NCBI GenBank assembly: GCA_001724265.1
Contig: MEDY01000245.1
Span: forward strand, 1-46,139
DNA length: 46,139 nucleotides
Direction: 5' to 3'
Origin: Rhizaria sp. SCN 62-66
Lineage: Eukaryota > Rhizaria, unplaced
Shown here: piece by piece, positions 31,301-41,400 of the stretch
Layout of the letters: each line of letters opens with the position of its first letter
How positions within the stretch are numbered: the first letter of the stretch is position 1
Notes under the pieces: model-generated
The model's input: only the letters and a program-made list of their open reading frames with translations
Told to the model about the DNA's origin: nothing
Database searches by the model: none
Made by a program: the position numbers and the translations under genes

Positions 31301-33270
31301 CGATGCGCGACCACTTCCATGACCACGACGGCACAGCCGGCGCTGCCGAGGCCGGCTACGGCAGCTACGGTGGACAGTGGGGCGCCGCCGGCAAGCAGGC
31401 GCAGAAGGGCGCGGCGAGCACCGAAAGCACCGCGCTGCTCGGCCCCGGCCGCTCTTCCAGCTCAGGCCCCAGTAGAGCCCACCACGGCGCCGGTGCGAGT
31501 GGCGCGGGCGCGACCAAGAAGCCCCGCTTCGCGGCTTCGATGCTGTACTCTGCCGCGGGCCACGGCAACGTGGGCGTCAACATCACGACGTCGATCCAGA
31601 CGCGCGCGCACGCCGAGTGGGCCGGCGCCGTCCGCCGCGCCAAGACGGCCGTGCAGCAGCGCGAGGCCTACCTGCTGCGCGTGCTCGGGCTCGCCGGCGC
31701 CTCGCCGCGTGTTGCCGCCGTGGCCGCTGCGTCGCCCGCCTTCGGCGGCGGGCTCAGCTCGCCGCGCGTCGGCGCGATGAACACGCCCCGGCTCGGCGCC
31801 GCCGCGTCGCCGCGCGTTCCGCCCTCGGGCTTCGCGGCGGCCGCGCTCGGCGGCAGCGCCGTCACTAGCCATGGACTCGGCGCCAGTCTGGGAGGGTCCC
31901 CCTTCACGCTGGCCGCGCCCTCGTCGCTCTCAACCTCGTCGTCGCTGTCGAGCGGCGGCGGCGGCGGCTTTTCCTCACTGGCCTCCGCCGCAGTCTCGCT
32001 ACCCGCCCCTGTGCCCGTGTCATCCGCCTCCGCCGCTGCGGCCGCGACGCTAAACATGAACGGCGGGGGCGGCGCGTCGCCGCTGTCGTCGCTGTCGCTC
32101 GCATCGCAGCCGTCTCCATCGCCGCCCGCGGGCGCCCTCAACGCTAGCGGCGGCGCCAGCGGCGCGGGCACGCCGACGTGCCGCGCAAGCACCGCAGTCG
32201 CCAGCGGGTTCGCCATCGTGAACCCCGCACGCAGCCGCAACAACAGCATCACCGGCACGCTTTTCCCCAAGCTGCCCGCGAACGCGACCGGCAACGCGAC
32301 CGCGGTTGTCAGCTCGAGCTTCGCCTCTAGCAGCAGCAGCAGTCTGTCTAGCAACAGTGCGAACGGCAGCGTGCTGATGTCGCCAGTGTCGCCCATCACG
32401 CCTCTGTCGGCCGCGACTGGGCCGGCGCAGCAGCAGTCCGTGTTCGCCAACGTGTCCGACTCCCACCTGTACAGCCAGAGCCACGGCCACAGCGCCGGCT
32501 CGGGTGTGCTGGGCGGCCTGGGCCTCGTGGCGTCGACCGCGACGCCGAGTCCCCGCGCCAGCCCCAGCGCGACGCCCAGTCCTGCCCACAGCCCCAGCTC
32601 CAGCTCCAACAGTGGCGCGCATTTCGCGAGCGCCGGCCAGTACGGCGCGGCGGGGCTCGGGCTCTCGCTCGTCACGCCGCCGGCTGCGAGCACGCCCAAC
32701 GTGAACGCGACGCTCGCCGCGACTGGCGCCATCCCGGCCGGCGTGAGCAACGTCGCGGGCGGCGTCAGTGGGTCGTGCAGTGACTCTGCGGCGGTGTCGC
32801 CAGCGGCCTGTGTGCCGCCGTCCCCGCTCTCGGCCCACAGCCTCAGCCAGAGCAGCAGCAGCCTCAACCACGGTCTGCACTATGTACCCTCGGCCAACGG
32901 CACTAGCGCTGGCGCTGGCTCAGGTAGTACTGGTGGGCTGCTGACCGGCGTGACCCCGCGGACGCCGCGCGCGCTGCTGCAGCCGACGGTGATCACGACG
33001 ACGACAGCAACAACGACGACAACGGTCACCGTCGGCAGCGGCGCGCCGGCGCACACCGTTCTTGTCAACGGCAGCGGCGGGCTCAACGGGCTCGGAGCCA
33101 AGAGGGTGCTGTGGAACTCGCCGCTCGCCACCCCCGCTGCACCGCTCAACGGCAACAGCAACAACCTTAACGCCAGTGCTGGCAACAGTGCGGCTATGGG
33201 GACTCTCCGGCAGGCGCCGCAACAGCAGCAACAGCAGCAGCAACAGCAACCTCAGGACCCGTCCAAGTAA
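28315..33270 (+). CDS. CRT-like (chloroquine-resistance-transporter family) membrane transporter, 1651 aa
   Basis: Drug/metabolite-transporter superfamily; CRT and plant CLT members move peptides, amino acids or thiols across digestive-vacuole or plastid membranes. A Ser/Ala/Pro-rich N-terminal region of about 340 residues precedes the first membrane helix (ALIVTSLLLLFTAIINSIFF). Then come the family blocks FLAQLSTIVYVPVFF, FVMGAFDAMSGILSMFGGVH, LLSNAIIPFTMVLAYFW, the repeat-2 start VLFVLNNLPSAVSSVYKEVA, and after a ~250-residue hydrophilic insertion FIYLSANMLYNYFMVVIIK, RLPLVQLAMAIPAIN and LSLILLGLGSYKYGE. A tail of ~720 residues follows, with an acidic dileucine-type motif (ESTALL), SPRV/TPR repeats, many SP sites and terminal poly-Gln. 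Family members are usually ~400-450 residues, so about three quarters is extra. It ends TAA, has no intron and no in-frame TAG. Family assignment is strong; substrate and membrane unknown. Confidence 0.9.
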   Translation: MSHSPESSFTLGASPASSALVGPAEPSSARPSLHQPRSPLMPSSSSSSSASAPAPAPTVASAAPGLSPAQLSSAPRFAPSFGAAAGVKSPGASPRLTSTSLSTNSTSSSAALPPRPPPHAAHSAPHGSGVLATLSALQSPATGPASATSAGTAGSSGAYNASAGSSPVFPPLPPSKPPLHAPAFVGVGSGSPAPVGNPSSSGSNAASAGGYGYGDHGVNSNSGNVGSILLSLSAGPHAAPAPAPVETTNGGATPPTSSPNTHPYSYINPPKPQQQQSYGTTSSNSGVMMSSYSSYNNNNNNNANSSSKLKLSASIKDGADSSPADPSAAASALAQPPGNAALIVTSLLLLFTAIINSIFFKKMTDAMPNYPWFLAQLSTIVYVPVFFGLVFMHRDKITPEMHAFPKFKFFVMGAFDAMSGILSMFGGVHTSCSLQALLSNAIIPFTMVLAYFWAQERFTRYQVLGSTVILVGVAAAMMPSFFPSGAAAAAASEDRSNSPFYVVLFVLNNLPSAVSSVYKEVAFNDVEMDVNFLQAWVALWQLLFGFVMIPLNTLSILGPDRIPFDEMGSSFMNGLWCLLGYDHIKLPKCRMPRPALPQRLRAGRRRRGTPPPPPASAAGHSSSSSAGSGSDASTAAFLEVAASVTQQQLGGHGASILLSSSSTSSVAAGGDYSGQTATSLGNAAGSVDGALLLSSLFLLRGGSATGGPQSLAEVKPPRDAVNPDVSAVASEFSAYPTAEAFEQALLELSADITHSKNPENASFNSARVINVESSVSDTVYVSADGGSNSADDDDITVTDDDDGDDDGSAADADTSPNPGHGKSSPFAAADDAAEPHVNRAALPACDACRGAWLPVFIYLSANMLYNYFMVVIIKNGGASLLYVIMTLRLPLVQLAMAIPAINTPPDTFGAAELSGLSLILLGLGSYKYGEPDPDDAAGDGDESDTETIDDGTGRAIKTKRAGAATALTAAAGPGMGRRGVKVYDADGFLIDEDDYSMRDHFHDHDGTAGAAEAGYGSYGGQWGAAGKQAQKGAASTESTALLGPGRSSSSGPSRAHHGAGASGAGATKKPRFAASMLYSAAGHGNVGVNITTSIQTRAHAEWAGAVRRAKTAVQQREAYLLRVLGLAGASPRVAAVAAASPAFGGGLSSPRVGAMNTPRLGAAASPRVPPSGFAAAALGGSAVTSHGLGASLGGSPFTLAAPSSLSTSSSLSSGGGGGFSSLASAAVSLPAPVPVSSASAAAAATLNMNGGGGASPLSSLSLASQPSPSPPAGALNASGGASGAGTPTCRASTAVASGFAIVNPARSRNNSITGTLFPKLPANATGNATAVVSSSFASSSSSSLSSNSANGSVLMSPVSPITPLSAATGPAQQQSVFANVSDSHLYSQSHGHSAGSGVLGGLGLVASTATPSPRASPSATPSPAHSPSSSSNSGAHFASAGQYGAAGLGLSLVTPPAASTPNVNATLAATGAIPAGVSNVAGGVSGSCSDSAAVSPAACVPPSPLSAHSLSQSSSSLNHGLHYVPSANGTSAGAGSGSTGGLLTGVTPRTPRALLQPTVITTTTATTTTTVTVGSGAPAHTVLVNGSGGLNGLGAKRVLWNSPLATPAAPLNGNSNNLNASAGNSAAMGTLRQAPQQQQQQQQQQPQDPSK
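33217..33252 (+). repeat. CAG/CAA tract, poly-Gln at CRT-like C terminus
   Basis: Alternating CAA and CAG codons, a run of eleven Gln before Pro-Gln-Asp-Pro-Ser-Lys-stop. Confidence 0.9.
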
Positions 33271-35031
33271 ACAACTGTTGTTGGTGTTCTTATTTATATT
33301 TATCTCATATCATGTTATGTTGGGCCCCGTCTAATGACTGGGATCATCGATTTCTCGTAATTTAATCAATGTGCAGACCCTACCTAGAAATTGTATCGAG
33401 AGTTGGATCATCGTCCGTCGTTGTTTCACGTATCACAGTTGTTGTTTTTTTCAATATTCGGTGTAAGTAGATTCAAATACATCGTGTATTTAACATCATA
33501 TTTTTTTTTTAAACCTCTATAATGCCATGATTGAGCATATCTTCAGAGTGAGATGTTGTGTCACGACAGTTGTCGTACTCACAGTCTCTCTCTTGACGTA
33601 TCAAAATAGCGTTGCAACACTAGCAATATAGACGTGCGTATGATTTGCTGTCACTAAGACGCTGAAGATATTGTTTACATCAGGCATAGCGCGCGCGAGA
33701 CTCAACACACGTGAGTAGACACAGAGCGAAAAATCAATGACCACAGAAGCAAGAAACAGATACAAAACAAAGACTACGAAACTGGCACAAACAGGACAAG
33801 GAACGCTTTTGGTGCATAGTGTGATGATGAGTGCAGAGAACGAATGAAATGAAGGTAAATCGACACAGAAAGATGCAACTTGGTGGGGTGACACAATCAA
33901 GTATGTTATACCGTCTCTAAGTGTCTACCACCAAAACAAAAGAGCAAAGTGAAACGCAATAAAACAGAACAACGATACCGAAGGGAGTTTGAGAGATCGT
34001 GCATTCAGCAAGCATCGCAAAGAACAGTTGGAAGTCGCTCTGATGAGAGCAACTGAGCGGCTCCTTGTTAAGACGATGGTGACATGACTTGAACAGCACT
34101 CACGAGGCGGTGCGTTTAGTAGAGTAGCTGTTCACAGTGATTGTGATGAATGGTATGTTTTGATGTGTTTTGAGTCGAACGAAAATGTACCAAAAGAATA
34201 GGGCAAGGAAACAAAGTGTGTAGAACGAAACACGAGTCGTGGTGTCATATGGAACGACAGAAAGAGCACGGATGTCATTTTCGTTTGACATAATATAAGA
34301 CTTGATCATCGGATACAAATTGTGTTTGATTTTTGTGGTATTTGGTATCCACGATGAACACATCACATGACTAATATTGGCTGTGACTAATGTCACTGGC
34401 TCGCATGCCGTATCACCCTAAGGGCAACAACAGCAGCAGTGAACGCACGACAGTGAACGAACGACTGAGAACAAGTGACAAAAAAAATAGAATGAGGCTG
34501 TCAATGAATTATTGAAGGCGATGAACGCGACTGTAAATGGGTTGGCTGTGAACGAACGAGTAAGTGTGAGCAAAGAAGTGCAGACACGGCAAATGAAGCG
34601 GCATCAATAGCACTTGGCTCAGAGTCTCGCAGTCAGGAGCAACAAACGTCATAAACAAGACAGCAATCAGCAAACAGCAAGGAGGATTTAAAAAAAATAT
34701 ACAACCATGAAGAGAAAAAAAAAAACTGAAAATGCACTAAAATAGTTTCATAAACAAAGAAAGCAAAAAAGACACTCTAAAGTTCTGTGGCAGTGAAACT
34801 GAGACATAAGAAGACTAACTTGACTCAACTTGACGAATAGGTCCTGTACATATAAACGCAATGAAAAGCAACAAAGTACACAAGTCAACAGTATCAACAA
34901 CGCAAAGCAGCTAAAGCTTTGAAGGCGTAGTCATAGTCAAAGCCGATAACTATTTAGTAACGTGGGCGGTGACGACTACTTATGAGCAGCAGAGCATGGC
35001 AGGCACGTGCCTAAGCAGCGTGTATGCGTGC
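33271..35031. other. 1.76-kb AT-rich intergenic region between convergent genes
   Basis: Low-GC sequence, rich in A-runs at 34690-34760. A 64-codon minus-strand frame from ATG 34291 contains one hydrophobic helix but has no recognised relative. No tRNA, rRNA or repeat array was seen. Confidence 0.5.
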
Positions 35032-36249
35032 TTAGGCCTCGACGGGGATGGGGGCCGCGGGCGCAGCGGCCGGGGTGGCGGCGGACTCGTCCTTGTTCTC
35101 CTCGCCTTCGCCGACCGTGCTGACGACGGCCGCGGTGACCGCCACGGCCAGCGCTGCGACCGTCGCCACGGTCTTGACGACGTCGCTCTCGACCGCGCGC
35201 GTGGGGCCGTCCTGGCTGCTGTCCTTGAGGGCGTCGCTGTTATCCTTGCTGGCGGAGAAGTCCGCCGCGCTGGCGGCGCCGTCGGAGCTCGACACGCGCG
35301 GCGCGCCAGCGTCTGTCTCTCTAGACTCGCCGCTGCTACCGACGCCGGCGTCGCTGTCGTCGTCGTCGGTGATGAGCACATCGTCGTCGTCGTTGTCCTT
35401 GAAGTCCATCGACGCCGCGAAGCGCTTGACCGCGGCGCCGGCCTCGTCGCTGCCTTGCGCCTGCGCGTCGGCGGCCATCTGCGTCAGCAGCGCGCGCGCC
35501 TCCTCGCGCTCCGACGCCGCGTCGTAGTCGTCGTGCACCGAGATCGACAGGCGGCGGCCCTTGACGATCACGTCGGGCTCGCGCAGCAGCTTCGGCAGGA
35601 ACACGGCCTGCAAGTCGTCGAGAGTGATGTAGTTCTTGCTGCTGCGGTCCAGGTCTTCGAAGCAGCTGCGCGCGCGGATGCCCGCGTCGCGGCGAAAGCG
35701 CGTGTAGTGCGCCGCGAGAATGGGTGTGACGGTGTTGAGCGTGAGCTGCGAGTACCCGATGGGCTGCTTCGTGGCCTGTGCGAAGTGGGACACGAGGGCA
35801 GGCGCGATGAGCCGCGCGACCTTGGCCTGCGCCGCGATGGCGAGCTTCGCGGCGCGGAAGGCCTGCACGCGCGGCCACACGGAATAATTATCGACGTAGT
35901 CGGTGAGGTCCTTCATCTTCTCGCACACGGCGTCCTCCCAGGCCTCGTGGTGCAGGTGCATGGGGATCACGGTATCGTCGAGCTGCATCTGCACGTTCCG
36001 GATCTCGCCAGTCGCCGTCGCGCCGCCCGAGACCGAGGCCGCGAGCTGCTGCGCGGGGGAAACAAGGCGTTCGCCGTCTTTGTTCACCAGCGGCGGGGCC
36101 ATGTCCTCGGGGTCCGCGCGGAACGGCGAGTCCTTGGCGTAGTTGACGGCGGCGACAACTGAGTGCGCCGCGCCCTGGAGGATCGCGCGCTGCGTCGCCG
36201 TCCACGGCGTTTGCGACTCGGTGCGCGAGTCAGAGCACAGGTTGCCCAT
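35032..36249 (-). CDS. Unrecognised protein with N-myristoylation signal and EF-hand-like loop
   Basis: No family recognised. From ATG 36249 the 405-residue protein begins MGNLCSDS, a textbook N-myristoylation sequence (Gly2, Ser6) with Cys5 available for palmitoylation, which favours this start over the in-frame ATG at 36405. The middle is helical and Ala-rich (FRAAKLAIAAQAKVARLIAP). The loop DRSSKNYITLDD follows the EF-hand pattern at positions 1, 3, 5, 8 and 12, with Asp at 12. After it comes an acidic region (DNDDDDVLITDDDDSDAG). Close to the C terminus an Ala/Val-rich stretch of about 22 residues (DVVKTVATVAALAVAVTAAV) could span a membrane. It ends TAA and shows no intron. A membrane-attached Ca2+-responsive protein is an inference from these motifs only. 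Confidence 0.75.
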   Translation of the reverse strand: MGNLCSDSRTESQTPWTATQRAILQGAAHSVVAAVNYAKDSPFRADPEDMAPPLVNKDGERLVSPAQQLAASVSGGATATGEIRNVQMQLDDTVIPMHLHHEAWEDAVCEKMKDLTDYVDNYSVWPRVQAFRAAKLAIAAQAKVARLIAPALVSHFAQATKQPIGYSQLTLNTVTPILAAHYTRFRRDAGIRARSCFEDLDRSSKNYITLDDLQAVFLPKLLREPDVIVKGRRLSISVHDDYDAASEREEARALLTQMAADAQAQGSDEAGAAVKRFAASMDFKDNDDDDVLITDDDDSDAGVGSSGESRETDAGAPRVSSSDGAASAADFSASKDNSDALKDSSQDGPTRAVESDVVKTVATVAALAVAVTAAVVSTVGEGEENKDESAATPAAAPAAPIPVEA

Positions 36250-37153
36250 GGGAGAGTTCTCGCTGCACGCAAAGGGCCGCGGAAGGGTTGGGTTGGGGGG
36301 CGAACGGAACCGAGGTGGTTTCGTACGGAGGGGGAGCTGAGTCGCGGGGTTCGTCAGAGTGGCGTTAGAGGTGCGCGCGTCAATAAAAGAGGGAAATAAA
36401 CGCATTGTTGATGGTTATCGTGAGAATTAGATAGTACATTATCATTACTGCTAGGTTTCATTACTTTGTGATCTCTAGGCATCGATTAAGATGTGCTACT
36501 ACACTTTCAAAAGAATACGGGTTGTTTCAATGCCTCCTTCGGCCAAACTGGTCAAACGAAATTTGCCATGACCACAAGAAGTTCTAAGGGATAGCCTTGA
36601 ATTCTAATGTGACCTATTATGCAAGCATTGTGCAGATTTGGTTGCATGCAAGTTTGACGGATCTCAAGAAGCCTAGTAAGCTCTTACAGGATCTCCGCGT
36701 GGCAACTCCCAAAGGAGCCTCGTCACCAGCCAGCGGTATCCGAACCTATCCAAGTTTGACTGTAAAGTCATCCGTTTGGGTCACTATCTTCTTAAACTTA
36801 ACCAATCCAATGCTAGATTTGGGCGTATAAAGTAAAACAGCTCAAATATAATCTTTATTCCGAGCATCTATACTCGTCAATCGCTGTAATGTCAAGATAT
36901 CCTTGCATATTTCTCGTAGGTCAACCCGACCGAGAGCGATGAAGATCATACGGCACACACCCGCAAAATAAACACACATAGAAACCAAACATCAACTAAA
37001 CTATTTAACATTAGTCGCCGTATCCTCATAAGCGCATCAGACACGCACAAGAGACGCATACCGATCTCTCAAGAGCTGACCGTGAGGATTCGACATCGCC
37101 CAAAGATTCCACGAAACGCGAGCGATCTCGCGTCGCAAAGCATGGGTCCGCGC
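36250..37153. promoter_or_regulatory. Spacer upstream of the myristoylated-protein gene, with a cryptic TAG-containing frame
   Basis: About 900 nt. It should hold the promoter of the minus-strand gene. A minus-strand frame at 36617-36844, open only if TAG 36746-36748 is sense, has protein-like sequence (TQTDDFTVKLG, then VRIPLAGDEAPLG), but no start codon or family was identified. Confidence 0.35.
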
Positions 37154-38008
37154 TTACGCGTGGTAGGTCTGCACAACATCCTGCGCCTTCTGGAGAGCTT
37201 CAATCATCGCGTCCAGTTCCTTTGCGTTGAGCTCGATCTTGACGTTCCTGACGGCAGCGGCGGCAGAGTCAGCTTCCTCGGCCTGCGCCACGGGCGCAAG
37301 CTGCAGGTTCACCAGCACCGTCGGCTCCTTCAGCGCCGAAAGCTGCTGCGAGGACACGACAAGGCGCACAGACCAGTCGACGTCCTTGAGCGCGTGGGGA
37401 AAGAGGCGCGGCGCGCGCTCGATCAGCGCGGCGCGGACCTCGCAGGAGCGGGCTTGGATCGCGGCGTTAAACGCGGCGGCGTGCGCGGAGAGAGAAGCGG
37501 CCGCAAGTGCAGCGGTAGTCTATAGAAACATAGAAATCATCGATAAATTAGAGGAGTGAGAGCGTTTTGCAAGATTTGGGTGCGGCTTGAGAGTTGTAGC
37601 GAGAGACTAGTGCGAGGAGATACGCAAATAGAAGTTAGTTGGGGTAAATTGGAGAGTGGTGGATATGAGAAGAAAACGTACTTCAGTCTCGCCCCAGCGA
37701 CCGCCAATAATGGCAACAAGAAGGGTCTTAAGTGCAGTAAAGCTGGATGTAGGCACAGAGGTCTGGGTCTCCTCGCGGCCGCAGATGGAGTCGACGGCGA
37801 CGTGGAGCAGCTGCAAAAGGGCGATGGAACGAAAAGATGCGATAATATGAGTTATATATGTTCGTAGAAAGCCATTAACATAAGAAATTGCGAATTAAAT
37901 AAGCATGTGTGCAAGGAAACGCACCTGTGTGATGTCGGAGAGAGCGGCAACGGGCTTGAGCATGGCGACATCAACGACGCCCGTCAGTGGAGACTCCTCA
38001 GTAGACAT
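37154..38008 (-). CDS. COMMD-family protein (COMM domain), three exons
   Basis: COMMD proteins form a ring in the Commander complex, which works with Retriever and WASH in endosomal recycling. Exons: 38008-37925 (28 codons), 37810-37682 (43 codons), 37519-37154; both introns are phase 0 and the product is 192 residues, the normal family length. The C-terminal COMM domain is clear: DVDWSVRLVVSSQQLSALKE with the conserved Trp, then VNLQLAP, VRNVKIELNAKELDAMIEAL and QKAQDVV. The N-terminal helical half is in exons 1-2 (LLHVAVDSICGREE, TALKTLLVAIIGGR). Start ATG 38008 gives MSTEESPLTG. It ends TAA. Which of the ten animal-type paralogues it matches cannot be decided by eye. Confidence 0.85.
37520..37681 (-). 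other. Intron 2 of the COMMD gene
   Basis: 162 nt, GTACGTTTTC...TTTCTATAG, phase 0, joining WGETE to TTAALAAAS. Confidence 0.8.
37811..37924 (-). other. Intron 1 of the COMMD gene
   Basis: 114 nt, GTGCGTTTCC...CTTTTGCAG, phase 0, joining SDITQ to LLHVAVD. Confidence 0.8.
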
Positions 38009-38403
38009 CCCCTCTAAAGACAGCAAGAAACAAGGAAAGATCGGCTGTGAGCGCGAATTTGAAATTGATTATATGTGAACATACGGCGCGAATATCAATA
38101 AGTGGTGTTTACATTTAGATTGACGTTCAGAACATGGAGAGCTGAGCTGGTTTTGGAATGGGTAGATCGATCGACGCGACCTGGCTGCTGCCACCGATCG
38201 ATCGTGGTGACCGAGGTTCTGAAAAATCGCGACTTTACTGAAGCTAAACCAACAAAACACTGCGTAATTCTGTGATATCGATCATTTCGATACAAATATC
38301 TACTATTTTGTGTATATAAATAGTCTAAGTAACATAAAAACGTATATATAACAGCATATCATAGTGCTATGAAGCAACAGCACTCGAAGTAATTAATGGC
38401 AAC
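38009..38403. promoter_or_regulatory. Spacer upstream of the COMMD gene
   Basis: About 400 nt, AT-rich near 38290-38390, shared by the COMMD 5' flank and the 3' end of the next minus-strand gene. No RNA gene or coding frame was recognised. Confidence 0.4.
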
Positions 38404-41400
38404 TTAAAGCCGTTTCTTCGCAATAGCGTTCTCAATCGTCGTCTTCACGATCATGAGCTTCTCCCCAAGCCTCGCCAATTCTTGCACACTCATTTGCTCC
38501 CACGGCCCCGCCCTCCCGCCGACCGCGGTCGCCACAGACCACGCCGTCGCGGCCGCCAGACAGCTCTCGAGCCTCGCCGCCTCGGCCCTCGTCGCTGCCG
38601 ACACCTCGCCCCTCGTCGCGGCCGACACCTCGCCCCCCGCGGTCCCGCTCGCCGCGCCGCCGCCGCCGGTAAGCCGGTCCCGCAGACGCTTGATCTCCCG
38701 CGTCAGCGCGAGCTCGCGCTCCGCGCCTTCCTGTGTCGCCTCCTCCCAGCCTGCGGCGCGCGCGGCGGCGACTTCGGTCTCGGCGGCGCGGGCGCGAGTC
38801 TCCCAACCGGCGGACCCGGCGGCCATCTGCGCGACCTCGCGCGCCCAACGCTGCCGCACGGCGCGCTCGCGGGCCACGTCGTCGGCGTTAAGCGCGCGGT
38901 ACCGCTCGAGCTCGTACGAAAGCGCGGACCGCAGGGAAAGACATTGGGACAGTGCGGCGAGCGAGTGTGCCGCTGACATCGTTGCCTGCAACGGTGGCGA
39001 CTGGGGTGATTGTGAGTCAGAGTCCGTCTGCAGCTGCAAGGTGTCGTTTGCTGATTGCGATTGGGAGCCAGTGGTATTGCTCTGCGTATTTTCAGTGTGC
39101 AAACTACTCGCGTTGCCACTATTGCTAGAGCTTGCATTGTCTGCTACTGTGTAGTCGTCGTTACGCTCGCTCATTGCTTCCTCGAATAGCTTCACCATGG
39201 CAAGTGTATCGCTGCTACTGAGCGCAGGCCACGTCGCCAGCGCTGGAGGCACAGCTGCAGCGGCGCGCGCAGGGGTGACGCTTAAGACTGACGGCGCCAG
39301 CGACGCACAGAAACGATCAAGCAACGAACTCATCTTGGCGTTATACTGTGCGTCACCAGTAGTGCAATGTTTGCCCAGCAACGAGTGGGTTAACCGGAAA
39401 AGTGCGTTGCCAGTACCGTGGTTTGTTGATGCAGTGTCTTCATCTAATGCGGCCGCAGCAGTCGCGGCAACGGTGGCGGCCCTGGTGAAGGCGGCTCGGA
39501 GCACGAGCGCTGACTCGCGATCACATTCATCGCCGCGTAACGCTGATACAGGCACAGCTTTAGTCAAAACATCATCGCTTTCACTCCCTCCGCTTGAGAT
39601 CTCACTCCTTGACGCTGTGGCAGAGGCGGCCTTGGCACTCGCTGCAGCCTTTGTCGTCGCAGAGACGAATGCAGGCGCGGTGTCGTCGTCGTCGCGGAAT
39701 ACCGCGCGCACTGCGGGGCTCAGCGGCGTCGGCACTGGCAGAGACGTGCTGCTGGTCGGCGTGCGCGGCGCTTTGTGGCTGTTGCCGCTGCTACGGCGGC
39801 GTGGCGGGCTCTTAGACGTCGCGTTGCCACTCTCAGACGCAGGCGCATTTGCGAATGCAGACAGTGGTAGTTGCGTAGATTGCTTGCTGGCAAAGACGTT
39901 GGTGTTGTTGCTAGACGCCAGTACCGCTGGTGTGGTGCTAACGCTGCATGTGTCGTCGTCGGAGTCGCTTGAGGCTAGATTGATCACGTTGGTGATACTC
40001 TCTGTAATGTATCTGCCCGAGTTTGGAGAAACAATCGGCGCTGCCGCTGCGGCTAATGCTGGAGTTGTGGCAGTTGAAAGAATCGGTTCCTGCAGGTAGT
40101 TGTCACCGCTCATGCTTGAGACCGCAGTGGCAATAGCACGCGCACGAGCGGATGCGTCACGAGCTGCCTCCGCGACCGCAGGGTCGTCGATCGCGGACAC
40201 AAAGCTCAAAATGTCGCCGCTGAGTGCTCCACTGGCGTCGGAACGCTTCTTACGCAAAGCTTCTTGAATCCACCGCCCTGACTCCGGGGGCGGCAACAAA
40301 TGTGAATAATCGTTGCTACTGCTCCCATTCGTCGCAGAGCTATTACTCACAGAAGAACTGTCGCCGGGAGCCGTCGACGCCCCAGAGCTCTGCTCACTCG
40401 CAGTGTTCTTGGCGCTCCCGCTGCTGCTGATGTGGATGTTGCTGTTGCTGAGGAGCGCACTCGGCGCCGGCAGCAAGCAGTCTGCGCTGTCATAGCTCGG
40501 GTCGAGCGCGCCGCCCCCGCGCGACACCACGATGGACCCCGCGGCCGCACCCGTCGTCACGCTGACGGGGCCGCCCATGGCGCCGCTGACGTTGTCGTGG
40601 AAACCGTGCGCGTACGCGACGCGCATCGGAGACAGCTGTGTGTGCGCAGCAGCGGAAACCGGCGTGGTGTGAGTGCTGGCGCTCGTGGCGTCATCACCTG
40701 CAGTTGGATCTGAAGAAGAAGCCGTGAATCCATTGGTTAAGTTGTTGTTGCTGGTGTTACTGGCTGCAGGAGCACGGAAGCACCCCGGCGCAAGCGGCCT
40801 CATCTGTGCACGCCCGGTCCGCAACGCCAAGGTGGCGAGAAAGCCGGTGCCCGCTCCAACCCTGGCGCTTGTGATTGGCGCAAACGCATTTGCCGCGTCG
40901 GCATCAGCGGTCGCCGCAGCGATGCCTGGGGGAACAGGCAAGGGCAGCAGATTCGGTGGCGAAATGGCTGTGCTCGCAGCGACGCTACTCGGATTAACTC
41001 CGTCACCAGTAGTTGGGTTCACAGTGCTGGTAAGCAGACTGAGTTTACGCTGATTGATCGCCACAGGAATCTTACTCTCGCGAGTGTTCGCGGGCATTGA
41101 CGTGATTTGACCAACACTTGATGTTGCGCTATTATCGGCAGCAGCTAATGTGGCTTTGGTAGCGGCAGCAGCGGCAGCGGCAGCAGCGGCCGCTGCAGAT
41201 ACATTGTTATTATTGTGGTTGCTGATGTTGTTCGTATTCTTGTTGTTGCTGTTGTTCGCGGTAAACGCAGTCGGCGTTGCGCTCGCGTCGAGGCAATTGC
41301 TCCCGTGCGCTGCGGAAATGCGACTGCTCACGGCCACCAAGTCGCGCGCAGTCGCAACGCCGCCGACTTCTGCGCTGTTCTGAGCGCGGCTAGGCGTCAC

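Noticed and set aside
33720-34099. A chained minus-strand frame of ~124 codons crossing TAG 33917
   Set aside because: Rich in Cys, Phe and Ser as expected from random AT-rich sequence, no ATG in a plausible context, no domain.
34098-34291. Small membrane protein from ATG 34291 (one hydrophobic helix), perhaps continuing through a GTGAGT donor
   Set aside because: AT-rich context, no relative recognised and no supported second exon; could be chance.
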